IMG/VR virus record: IMGVR_UViG_3300035670_001383
Span: 1-21,588 of that record
From: a virus
Length of the DNA: 21,588 bases
Direction: 5' to 3' (one strand)
Under the pieces are notes generated by a model. That model saw only the letters and a program-made list of their open reading frames with translations. It was not told the DNA's origin and did no database searches. Below are positions 1-5,325 of this stretch, in pieces. The position numbers were made by a program, and so were the translations under genes. Every line of letters begins with the position of its first letter. The stretch's first letter is position 1.

Positions 1-1
1 G

Positions 2-229
2 GCAGCTCCCAGACCGCTGACAAAGACGCAGCAGGCTTATCTTGCAGAGCTCGATGATTGGAAGTCGTTGCAAGATCTAGCCGATAAGTTCAATTGCACG
101 CCACAAAATGCGCTCAAGATCATCAGGGTCTTGGAAGCAAACCGACTTATAAGCAAAACAAAACTCTTTAAGCTCAGGACAGATAAAGGCGCATGGGCCT
201 ATTACTACAGGCGAAATAATGAACATTGA
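2..229 (+). CDS. Partial winged-helix DNA-binding protein (C-terminal 75 aa)
   Basis: The frame is open from the left edge to a TGA at 227-229, so the start lies outside the window. The visible part reads like a winged helix-turn-helix: a helix around WKSLQDLADKFNCT, a recognition helix around PQNALKIIRVLEAN, then a basic wing (LISKTKLFKLR) and a conserved-looking end with WAYYYRR. This pattern is typical of small MarR/ArsR-like phage regulators, and a role as a DNA-binding regulator or replication accessory protein is inferred. The next gene starts inside its last codons (11-base overlap), so the two are probably translationally coupled. Confidence 0.65.
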   Translation, partial: AAPRPLTKTQQAYLAELDDWKSLQDLADKFNCTPQNALKIIRVLEANRLISKTKLFKLRTDKGAWAYYYRRNNEH

Positions 230-560
230 TCGATTCGAAGAAGATTTACTCAATAGCATCCAGGCGCAGCGATGCCGCAAATTGCTCTGGGCTGTCATTG
301 AGCTGGCCGTTGATGATGCTTGCAGGGTTCCTAACCGTGTCACGCCGCAAGACGATGCGGTGTCAGCCCTGCGATTCCTGCTGTCTGAAGACATCGACGG
401 CTATCTGATGTGGCTCGATGTCAATGCTGGAGAGTTTAAGCGCCGGTTGTTGGAGGCTATGTACTCGGAGAAGCAAAACAAGTTCGATGAGAGCTCGAAA
501 CGTGCTTTTCGATTCAATCACAAATGGTATGTCAGAAATGCGAATCATACTAACCACTGA
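219..560 (+). CDS. Hypothetical early phage protein, 113 aa
   Basis: I do not recognise a domain. The product is mostly helical and acidic in its first 90 residues, with two hydrophobic helical stretches (LLWAVIELAVDDA and ISAL-type region near residues 50-65), and ends in a basic, aromatic tail (FRFNHKWYVRNANHTNH). It starts at an ATG inside the end of the upstream winged-helix gene and its 3' end overlaps the NinB-like gene by 32 bases. The chain of overlaps and the dense packing support a real gene in the early recombination/replication cluster. No function is proposed. Confidence 0.7.
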   Translation: MNIDRFEEDLLNSIQAQRCRKLLWAVIELAVDDACRVPNRVTPQDDAVSALRFLLSEDIDGYLMWLDVNAGEFKRRLLEAMYSEKQNKFDESSKRAFRFNHKWYVRNANHTNH

Positions 561-948
561 GAATGACCGTGCGAAGGCTTTAGAGTCCGTACAAAGCGCG
601 GAACTGGGCCTGATGGTAACAATCATCAAGCCACCTCGAACAGCGGCTCAGAATCGCTTTTATTGGGCTTTGCTGACTGCTTGCTCGGAGCAGTTAGTCG
701 CTGGCCGATATTCTCAGGAAATCTGGCACGAATGGGCGAAGTCTCGGTTCTTAGGATCGGAGATGATCGAGTTGCCTGGAGGCCAACTTAAGGAGGTGGA
801 AGCAAGTACAACAATGCTAAACATGGAGTCTTTTACTAACTACGTTGAGCAGATTCTGGCCTACGCGCTAGAAAAAGGCTTGATCTGGACCGACGAGATG
901 AAGGATTCAGAGCTTGACCTTGTAAAGCTCGGCATCAAAAAACGATAG
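529..948 (+). CDS. ninB: NinB-like recombination protein, about 139 aa
   Basis: The protein resembles lambda NinB (Orf), which binds single-stranded DNA and assists recombination in the RecF-type pathway. The key match is the segment IIKPPRTAAQNRFYWALL near residue 30, equivalent to the NinB region with the conserved basic-x-x-x-QN-R-x-x-W core. A C-terminal helical segment follows (SFTNYVEQILAYALEKGLIWTDE). The length fits the family (142 aa in lambda). The frame is open further upstream to 418, but similarity begins at MRIILTTEN, so the start is taken as ATG 529; ATG 538 is equally possible. Its companion nucleases downstream (YqaJ type) make this a recombination module. The overlap with the upstream gene suggests coupled translation. 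Confidence 0.78.
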   Translation: MSEMRIILTTENDRAKALESVQSAELGLMVTIIKPPRTAAQNRFYWALLTACSEQLVAGRYSQEIWHEWAKSRFLGSEMIELPGGQLKEVEASTTMLNMESFTNYVEQILAYALEKGLIWTDEMKDSELDLVKLGIKKR

Positions 949-957
949 GGGTTGCAT

Positions 958-1197
958 ATGAACCGAGAAGACATCATACGCATGGCGCGGGAAGTTGCTG
1001 ATAAAGAAAAAGTAGACCCGTACATAAACGAGTTCGTGGTGCTTACTCCGGAAGAACTCGAACGCTTTGCTGCACTTGTTGCCGAGCATGAACGTAATAC
1101 GTGTGCGAAGGTTGTCGAAGATTACTGCGGAGCATGGGATGACGAAGGTTATGCGCTTGCCGCGGCCATACGAGCAAGGGGCGATCATGCAGCTTAG
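958..1197 (+). CDS. Small conserved-type phage protein, 79 aa
   Basis: The start is the ATG at 958, preceded by AGGGG at 947-951; a TTG at 952 is in frame but too close to that site. The protein opens with MNREDIIRMAREV, continues with a segment of the form LTPEELERFAALVAEHER, and ends in AAAIRARGD. From memory this arrangement is common among small proteins of phages from Burkholderiales and related metagenomes, where the ends MxREDIIRMAREA and AAAIRARG recur. There is no recognisable catalytic motif; two cysteines (in NTCAKVVEDYCG) are seen. The 3' end overlaps the zinc-finger gene by 11 bases. Function unknown. Confidence 0.72.
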   Translation: MNREDIIRMAREVADKEKVDPYINEFVVLTPEELERFAALVAEHERNTCAKVVEDYCGAWDDEGYALAAAIRARGDHAA

Positions 1198-1414
1198 GGG
1201 AGACAGAAACCAATGCCAAGCCTGCAAAGGCTATTTTAACTCAACGTTCGCCTTTGATAAGCATCGAACTGGCGATTTTGGACTGAGCCGTAGATGCAAA
1301 ACAGGCGATGAAATGAGGCGGGCGGGGATGAGTGTCAACAGCGCAGGTTTTTGGATTTCTAGCGCTTATGCAGGACCAGCAAAAAGGGGTGAAAATGGAT
1401 CAGAGAACGGTTGA
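1187..1414 (+). CDS. C2HC zinc-finger-like phage protein, 75 aa
   Basis: The ATG at 1187 is preceded by AAGGGG (1176-1181). The first half carries a single zinc-finger-like pattern: CQAC, then a histidine twelve residues later in FDKHRTGDFG, then a cysteine in SRRC, that is C-x2-C-x12-H-x9-C. The rest (DEMRRAGMSVNSAGFWISSAYAG) looks like a conserved small-domain tail. I recall similar small proteins in many phages next to YqaJ-type exonuclease genes, but no tested function. Nucleic-acid binding is inferred from the finger only. It overlaps the exonuclease gene by 20 bases. Confidence 0.72.
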   Translation: MQLRGDRNQCQACKGYFNSTFAFDKHRTGDFGLSRRCKTGDEMRRAGMSVNSAGFWISSAYAGPAKRGENGSENG

Positions 1415-1991
1415 GTGGTATCAAGCGAGACTTGGACACGTTACAGCGAGCAGGGCTAGCGATGCGATTGCAAAAAAAGATAGCGCGACCAGGCGCAACT
1501 ATGCGATTCAGCTCGTAACGGAAAGACTGACGAAGTTACCCGTCGAAGGCTTCCAATCAGCAGCGATGCAATGGGGTGTCGAGCAAGAACCGGTCGCTAG
1601 GGCTTGCTATGAGGCCCATACAGGCGTTTTTGTAGAGCAGACAGGGTTTCATACCCACCCGTCGATAAAATGGCTTGGAGCATCGCCGGACGGGTTTGCT
1701 GACGATGGTTTACTCGAAATCAAATGCCCGAACAGCAATACTCATGTAGATTACTTACTCGCCAAGGAGGTGCCAGCAAAGTACAAGTCTCAAATGCTTA
1801 CTCAAATGCTCGTGACTGGGCGAAGGTGGTGCGACTTTGTGTCGTTCGATCCACGTCTGCCTGAGCACTTGCAACTATTCGTTATTCGCTATCAACCAAA
1901 GCCAGAGGATTTCAAGATCATCGAAATTCAACTCACTAACTTCTTGGCCGAGGTCGAACAAATGGAGCAGCAGCTATGCCAAAAGAACTAA
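1395..1991 (+). CDS. YqaJ-type viral recombinase / lambda-exonuclease-like nuclease, 198 aa
   Basis: This is a PD-(D/E)xK nuclease of the YqaJ/lambda Exo group, which resects double-stranded DNA ends for annealing-type recombination. Visible motifs are W8-Y-Q-A-R-L-G with VTASRAS following, the acidic residue in WGVEQEP (E65), the SPDG motif with D99, and E108-I-K110 in LLEIKCP, followed by a helix with the glutamine-rich QMLTQMLVTG. The length is normal for the short YqaJ form. The ATG at 1395 is chosen because AAAGGGG lies seven bases upstream; the frame is open earlier (1332), but without a good site. It overlaps both neighbours, which fits one coupled recombination operon. No annealing protein of the Beta, Erf or RecT type is seen inside the window. 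Confidence 0.92.
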   Translation: MDQRTVEWYQARLGHVTASRASDAIAKKDSATRRNYAIQLVTERLTKLPVEGFQSAAMQWGVEQEPVARACYEAHTGVFVEQTGFHTHPSIKWLGASPDGFADDGLLEIKCPNSNTHVDYLLAKEVPAKYKSQMLTQMLVTGRRWCDFVSFDPRLPEHLQLFVIRYQPKPEDFKIIEIQLTNFLAEVEQMEQQLCQKN

Positions 1992-2200
1992 CAGGTTCGT
2001 TGAGTAAAAATAAGAAAAAAGAGAAGGAGCAGCACCCCGATTATCGAGGGTCTGCAACGATAGCCGGTGTTGATTACTGGATCAGCGGATGGGCTAACGA
2101 GGGCTCCGACGGGAAATATCTTGGCTTAAAGTTTCAGCAGAAAGATGAGCAAGCCAGACCAGCTAAGAAGGCATCCGACGATGACGACATCCCATTCTGA
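1976..2200 (+). CDS. Small basic protein with an SSB-type C-terminal tip, 74 aa
   Basis: The protein has a very basic start (LSKNKKKEKEQHPDYRG), a short beta-rich middle (ATIAGVDYWISGWANEG and YLGLKFQQ), a lysine/alanine linker and the acidic end SDDDDIPF. The last residues DDDIPF are the same as the tip of bacterial single-stranded DNA-binding proteins, which recruits repair and replication partners. The body is far too short for a full OB fold of the EcoSSB type. I infer a DNA-binding phage accessory protein that uses the SSB interaction tip. It starts 16 bases before the end of the YqaJ gene, with GGAG (1964-1967) upstream, and is likely coupled to it. Confidence 0.75.
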   Translation: MPKELTGSLSKNKKKEKEQHPDYRGSATIAGVDYWISGWANEGSDGKYLGLKFQQKDEQARPAKKASDDDDIPF

Positions 2201-2381
2201 TTGGCGAGAGTTGCTAGCGAGCCAAGCTAGCAAAGAGCGATTCCGACCTGTTGAGCAAATCTGGGCCGAATACGGATGGCAACCACCATCCACACATTGT
2301 CAGGACACTATGGCAAAGCACAAAGCCTTCAGGGAGTGGTCGATCCGTGGCATCGTGGATCAACCTTATCAAGCAGGTTAA
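2181..2381 (+). CDS. Hypothetical early protein, 66 aa
   Basis: An ATG at 2181 sits inside the acidic tail codons of the SSB-tip gene, with AAGG about ten bases upstream. The product has segments that look protein-like rather than random (DWRELLASQASKERFRPVEQ, then IWAEYGWQPPST and AKHKAFREWSIRGI), rich in tryptophan and charged residues. No family is recognised. The frame extends upstream to 2145 but the longer start has no better site. It overlaps the previous gene by 20 bases and the next one by 35, in keeping with the rest of this cluster. Confidence 0.55.
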   Translation: MTTSHSDWRELLASQASKERFRPVEQIWAEYGWQPPSTHCQDTMAKHKAFREWSIRGIVDQPYQAG

Positions 2382-2604
2382 AAGCTCAGACGTTGATGAG
2401 ATAAGGGCAGCGTATAAAAAAGCGTTGCCCTTTGTCGTTCATGACTGGGCGGTGATGATCTTGCGAGCGCCTAAAGCCAGACGTTTAGAGCTGCTAGAGA
2501 AGATTGACAAAGTACATGGCGAGCATATCGGGCAAATGGTGCGCGATAAGGTTATTGCTTTGCACAAACCGCGCTCACATAACCCTGAAGGCCAGACAGT
2601 TTGA
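2347..2604 (+). CDS. Hypothetical early protein, about 85 aa, last gene of the rightward cluster
   Basis: The protein-like part begins around VASWINLIKQ and runs through a helical, basic segment (EIRAAYKKALPFVVHDWAVM and ILRAPKARRLELLEKIDKVH). I place the start at GTG 2347, ten bases after AGGGAG (2331-2336); an ATG at 2251 is in frame, but the sequence between looks like an out-of-frame reading of the preceding gene. Similar short proteins with a pattern like RAAYxxALPxxxxDWA occur near replication and recombination genes of phages, to my recollection, with no known function. Its last 53 bases overlap the 3' end of Rz on the opposite strand. Confidence 0.62.
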   Translation: MASWINLIKQVKSSDVDEIRAAYKKALPFVVHDWAVMILRAPKARRLELLEKIDKVHGEHIGQMVRDKVIALHKPRSHNPEGQTV

Positions 2605-3016
2605 CGCTTACTTGGTCAGCCTCTGCCGCCATGCTTGCAAGAGTTTCTGCACACGCTCGGAAAAGCTCGCGCTCTGTGGCTCCATAAGCTCCGGTGCTGG
2701 TGGCGGTATCTTTGCTGGCTGACTCACTACGGGTAGCGAGCGAGTGGCGCAGCTGCTCAAGCTCAGACAGATTAGCAGTGGCAGCACTAGCCGCCTGACG
2801 TTTAGTTTGGGCATATTTCACCTCGGCTTGGTGTTTCTCGGCTGTAAGTCGTTGCTCGGTCTCTCTGGCTTTCTGCTCGATCTCGATGATCTGATTTTGC
2901 TGTTCGATCATGGCACGATCTAGCGCAGACTTGCCAATGCTTCGACCCATCCAGGCAGCAGCGCCGTGTGTGAGAACGAGCGTAACGATAAGAGCAACGA
3001 GTCGCCAGTCTGTCAT
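2552..3016 (-). CDS. Rz: Rz-like inner-membrane spanin subunit, 154 aa
   Basis: The i-spanin spans the periplasm with its partner Rz1 and fuses inner and outer membranes at the last step of lysis. It shows an N-terminal membrane segment (LVALIVTLVLTHGAAAWMG, residues 6-24), followed by a long periplasmic coiled-coil-like region rich in E, Q, K and A, and a C-terminal stretch with two cysteines (FRACAETLAS and SAVCAKQ). The start is ATG 3016, after AGGGG, overlapping the lysozyme stop in an ATGA arrangement. The Rz1 gene lies wholly inside it in another frame, which is the diagnostic layout for this family. Its 3' end crosses the end of the converging early cluster. Confidence 0.9.
   Translation of the reverse strand: MTDWRLVALIVTLVLTHGAAAWMGRSIGKSALDRAMIEQQNQIIEIEQKARETEQRLTAEKHQAEVKYAQTKRQAASAATANLSELEQLRHSLATRSESASKDTATSTGAYGATERELFRACAETLASMAAEADQVSVKLSGLQGYVSAVCAKQ
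2608..2814 (-). CDS. Rz1: Rz1-like outer-membrane spanin lipoprotein, 68 aa, nested in Rz
   Basis: This is the o-spanin partner of Rz. It has a basic start (MPKLNVRR), a hydrophobic signal core (LVLPLLICLSL) and a lipobox LSSC with the lipidated cysteine at residue 22, so it would be processed by signal peptidase II and anchored in the outer membrane. The mature part is short and has the usual proline-rich patch (KIPPPAPELMEP), then a helix (FSERVQKLLQAWRQRL) that could pair with the Rz coiled coil. The reading frame lies entirely within Rz, as in lambda-type phages. The predicted mature length of 47 residues is typical. Confidence 0.9.
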   Translation of the reverse strand: MPKLNVRRLVLPLLICLSLSSCATRSLPVVSQPAKIPPPAPELMEPQSASFSERVQKLLQAWRQRLTK

Positions 3017-3474
3017 GCTTTTACCCCTATGCACTTGCGGTATTCGTCTTGTCTGCGCTTGGTGAGCCCTGCAAGCGTCTTGCCTTGGAACTTATCCCAT
3101 TTCAATAGCTCTTTGCAGGCTCCTGCGTAATCCCTTGCTTTGAGCTTCTTGACCAGCGTTGATTTGCAAGCAGCGCTTGATCCTACGTTGTAGGCCCACG
3201 AAATGTAGGCTTCCCACTCGTGCTGGTGCAAAGGAACGTCACCGATGCAGGCCTTCATCTCTGATTCAAACCGGCTTACATGCTCGCCAAGCCTAACCAA
3301 TGCTCTGACCGGATCGGTCTTGTCTGTGGGCTTGACGTTAGTAGCGTCACCGAATCCGATGGTTAGCCGGTCGCCTTTGACAGGGATAATCGGACGGTCT
3401 GAGTAGCCCTCGTGAACAGCGATACCGATGAGCGCTGCCGCACTTAGTGATAAGGTTGCAATAGCTCTACGCAA
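3013..3474 (-). CDS. Phage lysozyme, glycoside hydrolase family 24, signal-anchor type, 153 aa
   Basis: It hydrolyses the peptidoglycan glycan chain. The catalytic glutamate is E22 in HEGYSD, and the downstream conserved element is GDRLTIGFGDA with T38, the spacing found in the betaproteobacterial-phage form of GH24. Residues 4-20 (AIATLSLSAAALIGIAV) are weakly hydrophobic and abut the active site, which suggests a signal-anchor-release endolysin exported by Sec and activated when membrane potential collapses. The only workable start is TTG 3474: no ATG or GTG precedes E22, and GGGGAAG, part of the end of the upstream gene, lies just ahead. It overlaps the phosphoesterase by 8 bases and Rz by 4. 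Confidence 0.92.
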   Translation of the reverse strand: MRRAIATLSLSAAALIGIAVHEGYSDRPIIPVKGDRLTIGFGDATNVKPTDKTDPVRALVRLGEHVSRFESEMKACIGDVPLHQHEWEAYISWAYNVGSSAACKSTLVKKLKARDYAGACKELLKWDKFQGKTLAGLTKRRQDEYRKCIGVKA

Positions 3475-4402
3475 TGGCTTCCCCTCGGAAATACGCTACG
3501 TTGTCGATGACTTCGACGAGCTCGGGCGGTAAGAGTAGACCATCTCTAAAGTGCAATACAGCAAAGCCAGAGCACCAAGGCACAGGATTGTCCTCGGTAT
3601 AGGCGAACTGGTTGCCGGTTGGGTCTGAAAGCATCCCCGTAGACACTCCATAACGTCTGCCCCGATAGTCGCCCCAGCCTTTGACTTCAAGCAAGTGCGT
3701 ATGGCCGCTTACCGTAGAAATACCAGCCTTCAAGACGTTGTTGTACCCGCTGTGGATGCCGCCATGTTGCAGCCTATGCTTAACCATGCAAAGATCATTA
3801 ACCATGACAGACCAGCTTACAGACCATTCTGGCAGGTGATCTTTAAGCGAAGTACCTGCAATGCCTTTGTACTCTGGCACAAATCCGGCGAGCTTCTTGT
3901 CAAACCGGATGTCATGATTGCCAGTCGTGCGATGCAGAAACGTGCCTAAGCTTTTGCAAGACTTCACGATCTGGTCCATGTGCCACTGCACTGCTTCGAG
4001 CTCATCGCGCAGGCTTGTTACAGGCTCCCAGTCAGCAGGTCCGTACTTTGAGATTGTGCCGCCATCGAGGATGTCGCCATTCGCTATGATTGCCTTAGGC
4101 TTAAGCGTCTTAATCAGCTTAATCAAAGCTTTAAAGCCTACAGAGGGCTCACCAGGCATGAAGTGAGCATCGCTAAAAACAAGGACATAGCCTTCGATCT
4201 CTAGCGTTGCTCGCCTGCGATTTTCTGGCAGCGTGAAACGTCCGTCTTTAGTGGGCAGCAGGATGTTGTATTTTTTCTCAATAATCCTGCGCCGTTCGTA
4301 AACGTTACGCAAAGCAAAGCCGAGACGGTCTGCAATCTTTGTCGGACTGCCTAGCTCTTTCCAGACTTCGATGAAGTATTCATCTTCTGACTTTTTACGC
4401 AC
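3467..4402 (-). CDS. Calcineurin-like metallophosphoesterase with N-terminal helix-turn-helix, about 311 aa
   Basis: All metal-binding blocks of the metallophosphoesterase fold are visible: SDAH (D78, H80), GDILD (109-113), GNHD (161-164), a histidine in VKHRLQHG (H209) and SGHTH (232-236). The family cleaves phosphomono- or phosphodiesters with two metal ions; the substrate here is unknown. Residues 19-45 (PTKIADRLGFALRNVYERRR) look like a helix-turn-helix, so DNA or RNA may be the target. The start is taken as GTG 4402, seven bases after AAAGG; TTG 4408 is two codons earlier but too close to that site. It lies in the lysis region, between the holin-like gene and lysozyme, and overlaps both neighbours. 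Confidence 0.88.
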   Translation of the reverse strand: MRKKSEDEYFIEVWKELGSPTKIADRLGFALRNVYERRRIIEKKYNILLPTKDGRFTLPENRRRATLEIEGYVLVFSDAHFMPGEPSVGFKALIKLIKTLKPKAIIANGDILDGGTISKYGPADWEPVTSLRDELEAVQWHMDQIVKSCKSLGTFLHRTTGNHDIRFDKKLAGFVPEYKGIAGTSLKDHLPEWSVSWSVMVNDLCMVKHRLQHGGIHSGYNNVLKAGISTVSGHTHLLEVKGWGDYRGRRYGVSTGMLSDPTGNQFAYTEDNPVPWCSGFAVLHFRDGLLLPPELVEVIDNVAYFRGEAIA

Positions 4403-4647
4403 TGCCAAGCCTTTCGCTCGACGCTGATAATCATTTTGCGAGGGATTACCAAAGTCTGAGCAATAGCGTCATCCGTAATGGACTGACAAATCTTCAAGCC
4501 CTTCTCGTTCTCAGCTACTAAGTATCCAACGCTGACAATGACAGGTACTTGAAACGCTTTGGCTTTCTCTAGGCTTTCACCCCAGCCTAGTGTGTCGTGA
4601 GCGGCATCCTCCCAGACAACTTTAACTATCGGAGGATAAACCTGCAT
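4351..4647 (-). CDS. Small conserved-type phage protein, 98 aa
   Basis: The core PPIVKVVWEDAAHDTLGW, then a helix (ESLEKAKAF), then VIVSVGYLVAENEKGLKI and VIPRKMIISVERK, follows a pattern I recall from small beta-rich phage proteins: W-x-D, a strand ending VSVGxLV, and IPRxxI near the end. The function is unknown. The last 20 residues, basic and serine-rich, are encoded in the region that overlaps the start of the phosphoesterase gene (52 bases to GTG 4402), so this tail may be poorly conserved. The start overlaps the end of the holin-like gene by 26 bases. Confidence 0.72.
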   Translation of the reverse strand: MQVYPPIVKVVWEDAAHDTLGWGESLEKAKAFQVPVIVSVGYLVAENEKGLKICQSITDDAIAQTLVIPRKMIISVERKAWQCVKSQKMNTSSKSGKS

Positions 4648-4849
4648 TCTTCTTGTCTTTTATAGCGTGATACCACTTCCAGACAAGCCAGCCGGACTGT
4701 AACACAATGTAGATCAGCGTGGCAATGGCAACCCACTCATTGATTGTGATGCCTCCGGCAGTAGCAGCAGTAGCGACAGCGACAGGTGGCGCAGCTTTAG
4801 CAGCCTCAGCGATTACATCGGATTTCTGTTCAGGGCTCATGGTTGTCAT
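4622..4849 (-). CDS. Holin-like small membrane protein, 75 aa
   Basis: A short protein with a charged N-terminus (MSPEQKSDVIAEAAKAA), a weakly hydrophobic alanine/glycine segment (PPVAVATAATAGGIT, residues 22-36), one strong membrane segment (WVAIATLIYIVLQSGWLVW, residues 39-57) and a basic C-terminus (HAIKDKK). Size, charge layout and position upstream of lysozyme and Rz/Rz1 fit a holin with one or two membrane helices; the holin role is inferred from context. ATG 4849 and ATG 4840 are both possible starts. It overlaps the upstream 55-aa gene by 20 bases and the downstream gene by 26. Confidence 0.72.
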   Translation of the reverse strand: MTTMSPEQKSDVIAEAAKAAPPVAVATAATAGGITINEWVAIATLIYIVLQSGWLVWKWYHAIKDKKNAGLSSDS

Positions 4850-4997
4850 CTGGCTCGGATTGAATTTGAGGCGTTACCTGTTGCTTGATCTTATCAATTA
4901 GCGCGACAACTTGCACATAAGGCATATTACCAAGGGCTTGCAAAATGCCGTTAATCTCGATGAGGCTTAGTTCAATTTTGACGCTAGTTTTGTTCAA
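4830..4997 (-). CDS. Short TTG-started phage protein, 55 aa
   Basis: This gene is easily missed because it is short and lacks an ATG. The frame starts at TTG 4997 (CTGGAG lies about nine bases upstream) and ends at TGA 4830. The product begins MNKTSVKIELSLIEINGIL and continues QALGNMPYVQVVALIDKIKQ, then a proline/glutamine tail. The layout (a beta strand VKIELSLIEIN, a short helix ILQALGNMPY, and a helix VVALIDKIKQQ) is one I recall from small proteins of many aquatic tailed phages next to tail-fibre or lysis genes; the function is unknown. It fills the otherwise empty 150 bases between its neighbours and overlaps the holin-like gene. Confidence 0.72.
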   Translation of the reverse strand: MNKTSVKIELSLIEINGILQALGNMPYVQVVALIDKIKQQVTPQIQSEPDDNHEP

Positions 4998-4999
4998 GA

Positions 5000-5314
5000 T
5001 TAGCTCCAGGGTAGATCAACCTTTGTTGCTACAGGTTGCTTTTGTTGATCTATTTGATTTTGCACTTCTTGTTCAATTGACAAAACGCCTTCCGGCTCTA
5101 AAGCCTCTTTAGTCCAAGCAATCGCTTGATCGTGCGTCAGTTGTTCGTAAGGCAAGAAGTTGTTTGGGTCGGCAGGCTTTAGCATCACCGCATGGTTTGC
5201 AGATGCTGTTAATTCACCTTCAACGCCCCTGACCGTAAAGTTACTCAAAATCACGGTGTTTGGTTCAGGCGTTTGCAACACTTTTAAGGCTTCAATCTTC
5301 CAGGTAAATTCCAT
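5000..5314 (-). CDS. DUF7936-type conserved phage protein, 104 aa
   Basis: The sequence MEFTWKIEALKV, a strand around NTVILSNFTVRGVEGE, then PADPNNFLPYEQLTHDQAIA and WTKEALEPEGV, and the short end VDLPWS, match a small protein family that I know from marine and freshwater phages (TWKI start, YxxLTxxxxxxWxxxxL centre, LPW end). No function has been established; the position just after a tail fibre gene suggests a fibre accessory or virion-linked role. AAGGAAT lies six bases before ATG 5314. The family assignment is from memory of its pattern. Confidence 0.78.
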   Translation of the reverse strand: MEFTWKIEALKVLQTPEPNTVILSNFTVRGVEGELTASANHAVMLKPADPNNFLPYEQLTHDQAIAWTKEALEPEGVLSIEQEVQNQIDQQKQPVATKVDLPWS

Positions 5315-5325
5315 CGCTAATTCCT

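Noticed and set aside
2145-2381. Longer starts for the two last early genes (ATG 2145 and ATG 2251)
   Set aside because: The added residues look like out-of-frame readings of the neighbouring genes; starts at ATG 2181 and GTG 2347 have nearby ribosome sites.
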